DNA of 64,000 nt from Pyropia haitanensis (Eukaryota; Rhodophyta; Bangiophyceae; Bangiales; Bangiaceae), in assembly GCA_008729055.1 (NCBI GenBank), contig SDUX01000008.1, forward strand, positions 2,914,001 to 2,978,000. Reading direction: 5' to 3'. The stretch's first letter is position 1, and each line of letters begins with the position of its first letter. Of the stretch, positions 31,531 to 43,422 are shown in pieces. Under the pieces are notes generated by a model. That model ran no database searches, was not told the origin of the DNA, and worked only from the letters and a program-made list of their open reading frames with translations. Position numbers and translations under genes: made by a program.

Positions 31531-33360
31531 CTACTCCACCGGCAAGACCGGGTACTGCCCCGAAAAGCAGGCGTCACAAAACGTGTCAGCCTCCTCCCCG
31601 AGAAAGTCATGGAGCCCGTCAAGGGGCAGGAAGCCGAGGCTGTCGGCGCCAATGTAGTCGCGCGTGGCCTCCACATCATTGCGGAACGAGATGAGGCTCT
31701 CCCGGTCCGGCGTGTCCACCCCATAGTAGCACGACCCAATGATGGGCGGGCACGCAATGCGCATGTGCACCTCGGTCGCGCCCGCGTCGCGGAGCATCCG
31801 CACAATCTTCTTGCTCGTCGTGCCCCGCACAATCGAGTCGTCCACAGCCACGACCACCTTGCCCGCAATCACCGACCGGACGGGCGCGAGCTTCAGCTTG
31901 ACGCCAATGTCCCGCACCCCCTGGGACGGCTGGATGAACGTGCGGCCGACGTAGTGGGAGCGCAGGATGCCCTGCTGGAAGGGCACCCCCGAGGCGGCGG
32001 AAAAGCCGAGCGCGGCGGGGACGCCCGACTCGGGGACGGGCACGACCACGTCCGCGTGGGGCACGCCCGCCGTGGCGGCGAGGAGCTCCCCAAAGCGCAC
32101 CCGGCTGGCGTAGACGGAGCGTCCAAAGACGACGCTGCTCGGCTTGGAAAAGTAAATGTGCTCAAAGACGCACGACCGCCGCCGCGCGCGCGCAAACGGA
32201 AAGTAGGACACCGCGCCGGCGGCGGACAGGACGAGCATCTCGCCCGGCTCGACCTCCCGCACCAGCGCCGCGCCGGCCAGGTCCAGCGCGCACGACTCGG
32301 ACGCGAGCATGTGGCCGCCCGACGGGAGCGCACCGAGCACCAACGGCCGGAAGCCCCGCGGGTCCCGCACCGCCACCAGCGACTCGCGCGACAAAATCAG
32401 CACCGAGTAGGCGCCCTCGACGCGGCCGAGCGCGTCTGCCACCCGCCGGGACAGCTCCGCCGCGGACGACACGGAGGTGGCCATCAGGTGGAGGATGACC
32501 TCCGTGTCCGACGAAGTGTGGAAGATGGACCCCCGCAGCTCCAGCTCCACCCGCAGCCGTGGCGCGTTGGTCAGGTTCCCATTGTGCGCGACCGACACGG
32601 GGCCGTCGCGGAAGGTGGCGACCAGCGGCTGTACGTTGCGCACCGACTTGGCGCCCGCCGTCGAGTAGCGGTTGTGGCCAATGGCGGCGCGGCCGGTGAG
32701 GCGCTCCAGGTCCGCCACGTTGGCAAACACCTCGGACACGAGGCCGAGGCCCTTGTGCTCGAGGAGGTCCTCCCCGTCAGGGGAAGAGGTGACGATGCCG
32801 GCGCCCTCTTGGCCACGGTGCTGCAGCGCGTGGAGGCCATAGTAGACCGTCGCGGCCGCCGCGGGGTCACCCCACACGCCCACGACGCCACACTCCTCCC
32901 GCAGCGAGTCGCCGCCGGCCGCGTCAAAGACAAAGCCATCGTCGCCGGCCGCCGCCGGGCCGGCCGCCGCCAGGCTGGCCGCCGCTCCCGTCACTGCCGC
33001 CGCCGCCGCGAGGCGGTCTGCCCGCCCCCCATCGGGCGGCGGTGGCGCCCCCGACGCCGCTGCAGCGGCCGTGGCGGCCACCGCCGCCGCCCCCGCCGCC
33101 CCCGCCGCCGCCCCCGCCGCCCCCGCCGCCGCCGCCGCCGCCGCCGCCCCTGCCGCCCGGCTGGCCGTCGCTACCGGCAGGGGCGGTCGCCGCCGGCAGT
33201 GCGGCATACGAGACCTCCGCCACGGGTCTGCGGCAGCAGCGGAGAGTGTCCGCCGGGGGGTGGCACCGCAGGGCGGCGGCAAAAAGCCCACCGCCGGCGT
33301 GCCGCCGGGTGGGGGGGCCCGGCCGGGGCGGGCCACCCCAGCGGCGGCGCAGCCCGCCAT
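31531..33360 (-). CDS. purF: Amidophosphoribosyltransferase, probably plastidic
   Basis: First committed enzyme of purine synthesis: PRPP and glutamine give phosphoribosylamine. Intronless, 609 residues from the ATG at 33360. The open frame reaches further only with a GTG at 33420. Residues 1-150 are Ala/Arg/Pro-rich, consistent with a plastid transit peptide plus propeptide. The mature enzyme starts at the nucleophile Cys157 (EECGVVGVWGD). The glutamine amidotransferase domain has ALQHRGQEGAGI, AIGHNRYSTAG and AHNGNLTN. The PRPP loop is VVVAVDDSIVRGTTSKKI. The cysteines expected for a 4Fe-4S cluster are present (SCVFEHIYF, RIACPPIIG, FCDACFSGQYP), placing it in the Fe-S-containing class. Full length to the C-terminus. 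Confidence 0.96.
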   Translation of the reverse strand: MAGCAAAGVARPGRAPPPGGTPAVGFLPPPCGATPRRTLSAAAADPWRRSRMPHCRRRPPLPVATASRAAGAAAAAAAAGAAGAAAGAAGAAAVAATAAAAASGAPPPPDGGRADRLAAAAAVTGAAASLAAAGPAAAGDDGFVFDAAGGDSLREECGVVGVWGDPAAAATVYYGLHALQHRGQEGAGIVTSSPDGEDLLEHKGLGLVSEVFANVADLERLTGRAAIGHNRYSTAGAKSVRNVQPLVATFRDGPVSVAHNGNLTNAPRLRVELELRGSIFHTSSDTEVILHLMATSVSSAAELSRRVADALGRVEGAYSVLILSRESLVAVRDPRGFRPLVLGALPSGGHMLASESCALDLAGAALVREVEPGEMLVLSAAGAVSYFPFARARRRSCVFEHIYFSKPSSVVFGRSVYASRVRFGELLAATAGVPHADVVVPVPESGVPAALGFSAASGVPFQQGILRSHYVGRTFIQPSQGVRDIGVKLKLAPVRSVIAGKVVVAVDDSIVRGTTSKKIVRMLRDAGATEVHMRIACPPIIGSCYYGVDTPDRESLISFRNDVEATRDYIGADSLGFLPLDGLHDFLGEEADTFCDACFSGQYPVLPVE

Positions 33361-34777
33361 GGTGCAGTGGCTGCCGAGAGAGCCGCGCCACCGTCGGGAG
33401 GAACGACCGAGAGCCGCCACAGGCAGAGGGCGTCGGGGGGTGGGGGGCGGGGGGGGGGTGTCGGCGACGCGGTGCGCCGCGGGCGCCGCCCGTCGCGCGC
33501 GGGAAGCGCCGGCGTCGACGGCGCGGGCGCGTTGCAGATCGGGGCTGCGGCGGCCGCCGGGCCCGCGGCCGCCGCCATTCCCGGATCAAGTCGCGAACGG
33601 GCCACCCCCCCTGCTCCGTCCGACGCCGTCAAGTTTCGCAATGAGTAGTTCAATTCCATGAGCGGCCGCGACGGCCGCCACCCATCGCCGGCCGTGGAGG
33701 CGACACGGCGGCGGCCGTCCGCCGCGCGCGCACCGGTCGCTTGTCGGGGACACGCACAGCTACGGATGGGTGGGGGACGCGCGCCGGTGGGGCACCAACC
33801 GCCTTTGACGGCAACAACCCCCTGTCGAAGTGGGCGGTCGGACGGGGACAAGCGGCACTCCTGCCACCGCCACGCGGCGGGGCGTGCAACTGAGCACACC
33901 CCGAGGCTCGTTCCCCCCCACTCCCCTCCCCCCCCCCCCGCCCTCGCGCCACGGCGACACCCCCCCGCGCCGTCTCCGGCGCCAGCCGTTGGGACGTTGG
34001 CGTCGCTCGGCTGTCAACTCGGGCGTGCGCTCGCGGCCGCGCGCGCCGTGGCGCACCCCGCCCGGCGGCGCGGCCCGCTCACCGCCCCGTGGACCCCAAC
34101 CGCGCGCGCGTCTTGGCGCGCGCAGCGGGCAAGAGGGTGCGTCACGAAAAAAGCGGGCCCCTACCCGGCCCCCGCCCGTTGGTCCATCGCACCCGACACG
34201 CGCCGGTGTCACGCCAGGTGGGTGGGGGGGGCGTGGAGAGTCTCCGCCTTGCGGGCACTCCCCCGCTCTCTCGCCAGCGCACCGCTGGTGGTCTGGGCCC
34301 CCGCGACCGAGGCGGCCGCCAGTGCCGTCGCTCTTGGATTGGGTGCGTTGGCTGGTACAGCCGGGATCCGCGGCACTCGGCTCAGCCCGCGGGGCCTGCT
34401 GCTGCTCCCTGTGTCGCCTGGCCCGCGGCTGTGCCGAGGGGGGCTGCGGGTGCGCCGCTCGGCTTGGGCTTGCGCCGTAGCCGCATCGGGACGGGTGCGG
34501 CAGTCCTCGTCGTGGGACTCCCCGGTGGGGACGGACGTCGCTGGTGGTCTCGCGGACGCCACAAGACTTCCTCCCCTGCCCGGCCGCAGCGGCGTCGCAC
34601 CGCTGCTCTTTCCCCCCCCCCCCCCTCCCCACCTTCTCTACCCATCCACGGTGCCATCCCGCTCGCCCACCGTTTTCCTCTTCTTCGAGCATCGGCCATA
34701 GAACCCCTCTTTCTCGCCACCCTTCCCCTCCGCGCCCGACCCCGCACCCCCACCCCCCCCCTGGCGTCTGGTGACTC
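33361..34777. promoter_or_regulatory. Divergent intergenic region, PurF and WD40-like gene
   Basis: About 1.4 kb between two divergent starts. G-rich on the plus strand just beyond 33430 (C-rich leader of purF on the minus strand). C/T-rich from 34600 to 34777 before the next gene. No gene recognised in between. Promoter function is inferred from position. Confidence 0.35.
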
Positions 34778-34923
34778 ATGGAGGTGCTCCCCCCCGCCCC
34801 CCCCCACCGGGCGGCCCTGCCGGGGGTGGCGTCGGGGGTGGTGGCCCCCCCCCCCGCCGCGTGCTCGGTGCTGCGCTGCGGCACCCCCGCGTGCAACGGC
34901 GGCTGCGCGTGCAGCGACGGAGA

Positions 34924-34975
<52 letters not shown>

Positions 34976-37900
34976 CGGTGGAGCCACGGCAGCGGCAGCC
35001 ACAGGCGCCGCAGCGGCAGCGGCGGCGGCGGCCTCGCCGCGAGCCCCCACGGGACGGGCCTCCCCGCCGCGGGCGCCACCGGCCGGCGGCCGCCGCTGTC
35101 GGCCGGCGGCGGCGGCGGCGGCGCCTCCTTCCTGACCAACCGCTCGTTTGGGGCGAGCGGCTCGTCCGGGTGGAGCTCCCCGTACGTGGCCGGCTCGCCG
35201 GCGTGGGGGCGGCCTGGTGCGGGCGGCGCCGGCAGCGGCGGCCGCGGCGGCCGAGGCGGCGGCCACCGCTCCCGCCACGGTGGCCGGCACGGCGGCGGCC
35301 GCCGGGCGGGCGGCGCCGGCGACCTGACCGCCGTCTGGCTCGCGGCGGTCGCGCGCGCGGCCGACAGCACCGAGTTTGGGGACGACCCGTGGGCGTGGGC
35401 GCCGCCGCCTACGCCCACCGCCGCGCCGCTGCCGGCCGCGTCGCCGTCCACGCCCGTGGCGGCTGCGGCGCCGGCGGCGCCGGCGGCGCCGCCGGCGGCG
35501 GCGCCGCCACCGCCGCCAATCACCACGACCGCGACCGCGGGTGGCAGGGCGGCCGCGCCGGGCGGCGCGGCGGCCGCCGCCTCCCCATCCACGTCTGCGG
35601 GCGGGTGGAGCGACTTTGGTACGCTCGACCCGCCGCCGTCGCCGCCGGCCGCAGCGGTCGCCGCCAGCGGCGGCGGCGGCGCCAGCGTGCTGACGCCACG
35701 AGCGGCGCCGGGCGGGGGCGTGGCCCCGCCGGCCGTGGCGACCCCGCCGACAGGGCGGCCAGCCAAGACAGGCAGCACCGGCCGTCCTTCTCCGTTGGCA
35801 GCGGCTGGGGCGGTCACGCGGGGGGGGCGTCGCCCCCGTCTCCAGACACGCCCGTGCGGGTGTGGGTGCGGCCGCCGACGCGGCCAGTTGAGGCGTCCTC
35901 GCCGGGCGGTCGCGATGGCGCGGCATCGGTGGCGGCGGCGGCAGCGGCGGCAGCCGCGCGTGACACGCTCCCCGTCACAGACGCGACACTGACGCAGCCG
36001 CTGCCGCCGCCAGAACTGGTGGCGGCCGCTGCAGCCCGTGGCAGCGATGGCGTTTCCGACGATCATGTGGTCGCCGTCGTGCCGGCAGCCGACGCGGCGC
36101 TGCCGCCGGGGGAGAGCGAGCTGGCACATCCCCCCCTGGCGCGGGGCCCCATTGTGAGCGACGGTCCGTCCGCTCCCAGTGGCAGTGGCGGCTACAGCAG
36201 CGCCAGCCTGCCGACCGCGTCGGGCGGCTCCTCGCCGCCGCCGCTCGCGCGGGGCCCCATTCGCGGTCGCGGCGGCGGCGGCTCCGTCTCGTTTGTCGAC
36301 GGCGTCGGCGGCGGGGGGGCGGCGGCCGGCCGGGCGCGGCCGCCGTCCCACCCGGGCTCTCCCCCCTCGCTGGCGCGGGGCCCTATTGGGGTCGCCGCCG
36401 CCACCGGCGCCGCGACCGCCACTGCCGCATCGCGGTGGAGCGATGACGGCGGCAGCGTCAACTCGGACCTGTCCCCGCCGCCCCTGTCGCAGGGCGCGAT
36501 TGGCCACTGGCCACCGCCGCGGCCGCCGCCCATGGCCCTGGGCTGGGCGGCCCGCGCAGGGCGGCCCGCCGCCGACGCGTCCCGAGCGGGGGTCGGCGGC
36601 GCCACGACGGCCGTGAACGGTCGCGAGGCGGGGGAGGCGCCGCCGCCGGCGGAACGGTCGCCGCCTAAAGCCCTCGGCTGGGCCGCTCGTGGCGGAGTGT
36701 CTGCAACCAAGGAGGAGGACCGCCACGCTGCCGTCGACGAGATCGGCGCCACGGCCATGAGTGGTGGGCAGGAGAGGGGGGAGTTGGCGCCAGGGCAGCG
36801 GACGCCGCCCAAGGCCCTCGGCTGGGCCGCCCGAGGCGGCGTGTCCGCAACCAAGGAGGAGGACCGCCGCGCCGCCCGCGATGATGCCGCCGCGGCAGCG
36901 GGCATGGCGGCGGGCGCGACGGCAGCGCGGGGCGCGGCGATGGCGACGGCGGGCGACGCTGCCGAGCACCAGTCCCCGCCGCGGGTGGCCACGCGCTCTC
37001 CCACGGCCGGTGACGCCGCCGGTGCGGTCTCGGCTGCCTGGGATGCAGAGAGCATCGTCGAGGCGGTCGACTGGCCTTCCCCCCGCTACCCGCCGTCCTC
37101 CCACGACGCTCCGTCATCCCCGGGTGGCGGCACGTCGACAGAGCCGCGGTCGCCGTCGTTCCGGGTGGGCGGCTCCCCCCGGCGGGCCTCGTCTGCCAGC
37201 CGCATCTCTTTCACCGACCCTGCAAGCGGTGGCCTGAGCTCTTCAACCTCCCCCCCGTCGGCGGCGTGGCGACTGGCGCGCACCGCCGCCGAGGGGGACG
37301 ACACCAGCACCCCGCCGCTGAGCGAGGCGGTGCGGCCTTTGCTCCCTCGACCCGCCCGCCGCTTTGCCGCAGCCCCAGCAGGTGTCACCGACGGGGAGGG
37401 GGGTGGGGAGGGGGCAGGCGGCCGGCGGGTGCCCTCCGCACCGGTGGTGGGTGCCATGGTCATCGTCCGCGATGCGGCCACGGCAGCAAACGTACCCCCA
37501 GAGAGTTGGGAGACAAGCGAGGCCCAGCCGTGGCCAGCGCCGGAGACGGCACGTGAGGGGTCGCCCACCCCTGCGGTAGGCGCTCCCCCCACACCCAAGA
37601 GCCCGCCGCCCCCGCCGACGGCTGACGACGCTGCACCCCCCTCCTCTCCTTCGCACAGCCCTTCCATTGAGGACCGGCTTGCTGCGATTCCCGCCTTCTC
37701 CCCACCCCGCTTTTTGCCCCCTGCGTCGGCAGCGGCCGCAGCGGCGGTGGACGCGGCAAGGGCGATGCATCCTCTCCCTCCCCCACCCTCCCCCCCCACC
37801 CTCCCGCAGCTGTCACTGCCGAGGCCGCTCGCTGGCAACGCAGCGCCCGACTTTCTTACCACCGCTGTGCAGCTGGTGGTGCCGCAGGCCGGCGAAGGGG

Positions 37901-38937
37901 GTGTCGGCATCGACGCTGCGGGCGGCGGGCGCCGGAGCAGCACTCACAACGGGGCGGGCCTCGCTGCTACGGCGGCGGGACGGGACGTGCTGGTCACGTG
38001 GCGGCCACGGCCGCCGGCTGAGCGCAACGCCTCGAGCTCGGGTGCCGCCGACAGCGACAAGGACGAAGTGGTCGTGGCGGCCGAGCCGGCCGCGGAGCTT
38101 CTCTTGACGGCCCATCGGGAGCGGGTGGTGGATGTCGAGTGGCTCGAGTCCCCGCCCGCTGGCGGGCTGCACGTCCTTGCCACGGCCGCCGCGGACGCCG
38201 TGGTCATCCTGTGGGTGATAGCGGTGGCGGCCGTCAGGTCGGCCGGCAATGTCGCCAGTGACGGCGACGGCGACGATAGCGCCCGCCGGCCGCCGCCCCT
38301 GCGTATCCTCCGCCGCTTCACCATCCTCCCCGTACGGCGGCAGCCGACCGAGTACTACGTGCGAGTGCGGCTGGCACTCCGCCCCACCCCCCCCGGGGGG
38401 GGTCTCGCGTTCGTTCTCGTGCTGGTGCCATCGTCCGGGGCGTCTTGCCCGCCCCGCACGCTGCGCATCGTCGTCACCCCCCGGGGGGAGTGGGCAAGTG
38501 CGTCGCCGCCACGGCCGCCGCGCTCACCGCGCTCGGCGGTCGCTGCCAACCGGCCCCGCCGGTGGATCCTTGCGGATGATGACGTTGTCGACGGGCGTGA
38601 AGGTGGCGGCACCCCCCCGCCGCGCCCGCGGTCGCCACCGTCGCCAGTACCCGCCGCAGCGCACCCACCGGCACATGAGGATGCAATCACCCCCGCCGCC
38701 ACGACAGACCTGCCGTCTGCAGAGGAGGTCGTCACCCCCGCCGTCGCTGCCGAGGTGCTCGCCCTCCCCCGCGCAACGACGTACCCGCTCAACCCGTCAG
38801 CCGACGCGGCCGACTTTCCCGTCGAGTCGGACATTGCGATTGCGGCGTGGGAGGCGGCGACGACGCCTACGGCGGGGGGCGGGTCGCCAATGATGCCAGA
38901 GGGGGGGCGGGGATGGGCATGGACGGGCCATTACTAA
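34778..38937 (+). CDS. Large low-complexity protein, short-motif repeats, WD40-like segment
   Basis: About 1,386 codons. It opens MEVLPPAPPHRAALPGVASG after a C/T-rich leader, and shifts by one frame at a G8 run (35820-35827), then stays open to TAA at 38937. The N-terminal third is Gly/Ala/Pro-rich with a Cys patch (CGTPACNGGCACS). Residues around 450-700 carry short repeats of two related kinds, PPLARGPI (four) and PPKALGWAAR (three). A long Ser/Pro-rich disordered stretch follows. Near the C-terminus a WD40-like unit is visible: RDVLVTWRP, ELLLTAHRERVVDVEWLESP, HVLATAAADAVVILWVIAVA. The HxxRVVDVxWL…LATAAxD…LW pattern recalls the EDC4/Varicose decapping scaffold, but one repeat is not enough to assign it. 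No catalytic domain is visible. It is likely a scaffold. Confidence 0.65.
36130..36873. repeat. In-gene short-motif repeats
   Basis: Encoded copies of PPxLxxGxI lie at 36130-36153, 36238-36261, 36361-36387 and 36478-36501. Copies of PPxALGWAAR lie at 36526-36555, about 36661 and about 36805. The last two are longer, sharing a further GGVSATKEEDR. Spacing is 30-130 bp. Confidence 0.85.
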
Positions 38938-40012
38938 GAGCTTGAAGAGTTGAGAGCATGAGAGGAGAGTGGCAGAGAGCAGACCTGGCAACCACCACGA
39001 GTACGCTGGGGCGGAAACGACGACACCTGACCCGTCAAAGGGTCGGAGGGGGAGGAGGCTCACGTTGGCCGTGGGTTACGGGCTGGCCCCGCCGTGTAAC
39101 GTCACCCTCAATCTTGCCGACCAGCGCACTTCCGCGGGAACCGAACGGGTACCTGGTTGAACTCTGGTGCCTCCCTGCGTCGTACAGACAGTGCATTGGC
39201 TACATAGACGGACGTCTCTTTCGACAGCAAGACCGCCCCCACTGCCAGCGCCGCGGCAACGGCCCAGGTCGGCCTTACCACCCCTGCCATCCCCCTGGCG
39301 TGGCGGCGGCGGCAGCTCCCCACTGACGGACGAGAACTTGAACCTTCAGTCGGTGATGCTCCAGGCGCACACGCCCTGGGTGCCGGCGTTCAAGTACACG
39401 CCGCGGCTGCTCGCGCTGCCGGGTGATGCGCCGCTGCGGCGGGCGGCGCGGGTCCTCGCAACCGGCATCCAGCGGCTCCGCGCCGTCGACGCGGCAGCGC
39501 TTCGTCCACGCGGCATCGGGGGAGGTCCTCGGCGTGCTGTCGCGAAGCGCGGCAATGCAATGCCTGCGGTCCACGGCAGCAGCGGTGGGCGCCGGCCTGG
39601 GCAGGTCGACGCGGTTGCTGGGCCTCGGCCGCATGCCCGACGTGGCCGATGGCAATGGTTGCCGCGGCGGCCACGGAGGAGGGGTGCCGTCTCAGTGGGC
39701 CGTGCGAGCCACGCACGTGTCCGGGTGCTGCAGGGATCTTTTCATCCTCTGACAGTCCAAAATTACGTTGGGCTGAGAGTGGTAGACAGCCGCCGCCGGG
39801 GCCCCGCGGGGAGGGCCCTCATGGGTAATTACATACGGGGCACCGCCCACGTCGTTGTCAGCGCACGTCTCGGCCAATCGGCGGCGCGGATAGACGCTCG
39901 TTCCGAGGCGCCGCCTGCAAGTTCAAAAGTCCTGACTAGCCTCGGCTACGCTGCGGCTGCATCTGGACCAACAGCGCGCCTCCTCTCCCTCTCCCCCTCG
40001 TCGCCGCGCGGC

Positions 40013-40047
<35 letters not shown>

Positions 40048-41087
40048 GCCCCACCCCGAGTCGCCGCCGCCGCCGCCGCCGGCTCCCCCTGGTGGTTCGG
40101 CACTCACGCAACGGGTGTCAAGGCGGGGGCGGTCCCCCCCCTCCCAGCAGAGGCTGCCGCCGAGGGGAGGCGTGTTGACCAGCGGGTTGAGGGGAGAGGG
40201 GAGCCTGGAGCCTAGCAGGCGACAGCCGTGCCTCGCGGGCCGCCGCCGCCGACGTGTGTGTTTGGCTACCCCCTGCCGACTAGGCTGCCGACGCCGAGGA
40301 CGGAGCGTGGGGGGGCGGCTGTTCCCCGACCGTTGCCTGCAGGCGGCTGCTTGCTTGCCCGACGCCTTCGCGGCGCGCGCCACGCCAAGGCACGTCGGGC
40401 GTCAACGACGGCACCCCCCCCCCCCCCCCCCGCCCCCGCCCACAGCGACGCCCACCCACCGCGACGCCCGCCCACCGCGACGCCCGCCCACTATAGGCAG
40501 ACCCCGCACGGTGCGTGCAGTGTCCTCACCACACCCACCACGCGCGGTTCGGTGGACGACGCTTTGGCAGCCGAGTGGCGGGCGGGGGAGAGCCAGGGGG
40601 GTATCGGCTGCTGACCACCGCACGGTGCTGCGGGGGTGGCCTGCTGGTCGTCAACCCGACCAGGGGGCCCCGCTCGTGCTCCGCCTCGCTGGCACCCAAG
40701 CCCTCCCGCCCGCCTCCCTCGCCATCTCCCTCGCCATCTCCCCTCGCCATCTCCCTCCTCTCCCTCCCTCTCAATCGCCACCCACCCACCCCGCTTGGTA
40801 CTTTGCTGCGCGTCGACCCACGTGTTGGGAGCCGTGCTGCCCTGCCAAGCCGCGACCACCGCCACCGTCGTGGCCGCAGTCCGGTCTATCTACCTGGCAG
40901 CTCGCCGACGCGCTCGACTTTTCCTTGCCTAGTCCTCATCGGACCGTCACCCCGCTTGTTCGGTTGCCACCGCCGTCACCGCAGCGAGTGGTGTCCCCCG
41001 CCTCCTCCCTTCCTCCACCCACCCGTGCACTAGTCATCTTTGCTTTTGCCTGCCGCTCCTCCCCGCTCCCGTCCCCCACCCTCGTGA
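38938..41087. other. Intergenic
   Basis: No supported gene in about 2.1 kb. 39300-39760 holds open frames on both strands without recognisable domains. 40010-40085 is (CCG)n. A C run lies at 40413-40430. 40985-41087 is a C/T-rich leader of the second TPP gene. Confidence 0.45.
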
Positions 41088-42735
41088 ATGTGCACAGCGT
41101 CAGCCGAGCTGGGATCCCCCGAACGGCCGCGCCCCGCGGCGCAGGCCACCCCCTCCGACTATGTGCCACCGGCGTTCCCCCCCAAGCGCCTATCGGCCGA
41201 CTTCTCGGACCCCCTCAGCGACGCTTCAGAGGTGACGCCTGTCTCGGGCGACGACCGGCTGTCTACGCCGGTCCCGGCAGGACCTGCGGCCCGCGCACCT
41301 TTGGCCGCGATGGGCGCGGGGGGAGCGCCCGACGCGGTCGCGTCGGTGGCCGCTGTCGACGATGGGCGAGGTGGTGCTGGTGGGAGCGGCCGCAATGGGT
41401 GTGGTGTCACGAACGGGGGTGCCGATGCATTTGCCATAGACGGCACCTCGGACGATGGGGTGTGGGCGCTGGGGGTGGAGCCGCTCGAGCAGGCGTCCCC
41501 TGAGGCAGTGGGGCAGAAGAATCCCATGCAGTTGCCTCTGGCGCTTGATCGCATGGGCACGCTCCAGGCGGCATTGGATGCAGGGCGTCGGCGGCCTGTC
41601 TTTTTTCTCGACTATGGTGCGTCTCTCTTGTGGAAGGGGGACCAGAGTGGGAGGTTGCGGAGTGCGACGGCACACTACGCTTAATGAGCCATGATGTTCT
41701 TCGTTGTCGTGTGTAGCTGTTTGCTGGCGGTTGCTCTGGAATGCTTTGCTATTCTTTTTCTGACCTAACGTGTACCGCGCTGCTGCTGCTACGTGCATGA
41801 TACCACGGTGATGGTACTGTGCCCGTTCTCTCCTGCTGGCCTTCTCGGGACCTCCCATGGTGTATTTTGGCCGCGGTACAACGTTTGTTTCTCCCACAGA
41901 CGGCACTCTGACCCCGATTGTGAAGGACCCCGATGCTGCACTGCTGAGCGATGAGATGAGGGGGGTGCTGTCGGAGGTCGCCAACCTTTTCCCAACAGCC
42001 ATTGTCAGCGGGCGCGGCCGCATCAAGCTGCAGTCTCTCATTGGCCTACACGACCACCAAGGGCTGCACTATGCGGGCAGCCACGGCTTTGATATCTCAG
42101 GCCCGATGGGTGGGGACGATTCACTGCGGCGGAAGGTGGCGTCCGAGACGCTGCCGGTGCTGAAGCGGGCTTCGTCCCAGCTGGTCGCGTCCGTCGCAGA
42201 CTTTTCGGGCTCCCAGGTGGAAGACAATGAGCTGGCCGTGTCGGTCCACTACCGGAACTTGGTGGATAAGCAGCAGCTACCGGCGCTGGAAAGCTGTGTC
42301 GACGGCGTCGTCAGTGACCATCCTGGCCTGTCCAAGCACCACGGCAAGTGCGTCTTTGAGCTGCGCCCCCGAAGCAACTGGCATAAGGGCAAGGCTGTCG
42401 AGTACCTCCTTGACGCGTTGACTCTGGGCGGTCCCGACGTGTTGCCGATTTACATCGGTGATGATGTCTCTGACGAGGACGCGTTCGCGGCGCTCAGCGG
42501 CCGCGGCCTGGGCATCATTGTGATCAGCGACCAGGACGTGGCGGAGTATCAGGCCAACGGGCACCCCAACGGCCGCCGCACCGCGGCAACGATGCGGCTG
42601 TGCAACACGGACGACGTGCGGCAGTTTTTGGGTGCTTTTGCGGCCGCGGGCCGGTCGGGGCGTTGCACTGGGCCGGGTGCGCGGCCGGTAGGGATTGCTC
42701 CCGCAGCCGCGCCAGTCAAGAATGGCAGCGATTAG
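41088..42735 (+). CDS. TPP: Trehalose-6-phosphate phosphatase, copy 2 (intact)
   Basis: 454 residues in two exons: 41088-41616 and 41900-42735. The intron 41617-41899 is GTGCGT...CACAG. It splits the motif I Asp codon at the same place and phase as in copy 1. Motifs: [13 protein letters not shown] with Asp175 (nucleophile) and Asp177, [35 protein letters not shown] with the motif III Lys, IYIGDDVSDEDAF for metal binding. Residues 1-150 are Ser/Pro/Gly-rich, disordered and acidic. MQLPLALDRMGTLQAAL precedes the catalytic domain. The ATG follows a C/T-rich leader. Trehalose-6-phosphate is also a sugar signal in plants; its role in this alga is unknown. No fused trehalose-phosphate synthase domain is present. 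Confidence 0.95.
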
Positions 42736-43422
42736 GAGTGGCGGCGTCGGGCTCTATTGTGCTTCGTGACTCGCAACCACGCACCGGGGCTGCCTCGGCG
42801 CACTGCCAGGCGGGTGACGGAACGGCCAGGTCTTCCTGACGCCAGTCACGTCGTTTTTTCCCCCGAGTGCGCGACCCCCGCTGTGGCTCGGCGCCGGCGT
42901 GTGTGTGGTCGTGTGTGGTCTGTCTTTTTCTCTCCATCTCTCTCAGTGTGTGGATGTGTTGAATTGTTTTTCTTTTTTGTCTACTGCTCCCCCATCCTTG
43001 CTGTTTGCCCCCGCAGCAAGAAAACGCTACCAGGCTCACTGTACCGTGGCTGCCGCCTACCACTCTCTTTCTCTGTTGAAGGCGGCCTGTTTCATGTCCG
43101 TACGAACGGACCGGTAGCGTGACGCCGACAGCTGCGAAAGAAGGCGTTGTGCCACGACCGCCTCAGCCCCTCCGGGCGCAACCGTTTCCACGCAAGTCAC
43201 GCAAGGTTCCCGACTTCTGCACTGCGTACAGCACGCCCTGACCATCAAAAGAGCCAATGAACGCGTAGCACGACCGAAACCAAGGAGCATAATGCGGGCT
43301 GCCCAAACGACGTTCTCTGCTGTTTCGAGTGCATCACAAACAGACAGCGCTCCTCAGGTCATGTGCTACAGCGTTGTCACCCGGGCTCGCCCGCCCCCCT
43401 CCCCCACCTCCCCACTGCTCTT
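42736..43422. other. Convergent 3' region
   Basis: Between the 3' ends of TPP2 and the A-type carrier gene. T-rich patches at 42918-42990 look like 3' UTR. Nothing else recognised. Confidence 0.45.

Noticed and set aside
33361..33420. PurF start at 33420
   Set aside because: That codon is GTG. The ATG at 33360 gives a plausible transit peptide.
33760..37104. Minus-strand open frame antisense to the WD40-like gene
   Set aside because: Low-complexity Pro/Arg text without domains. The plus strand has repeated motifs and a WD40-like unit.
39423..39752. Plus-strand frame with a ribosomal-protein-like phrase (RFVHAASGEVLGVL)
   Set aside because: The similarity to uL13 is limited to a few residues and the rest does not follow. 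Probably chance.
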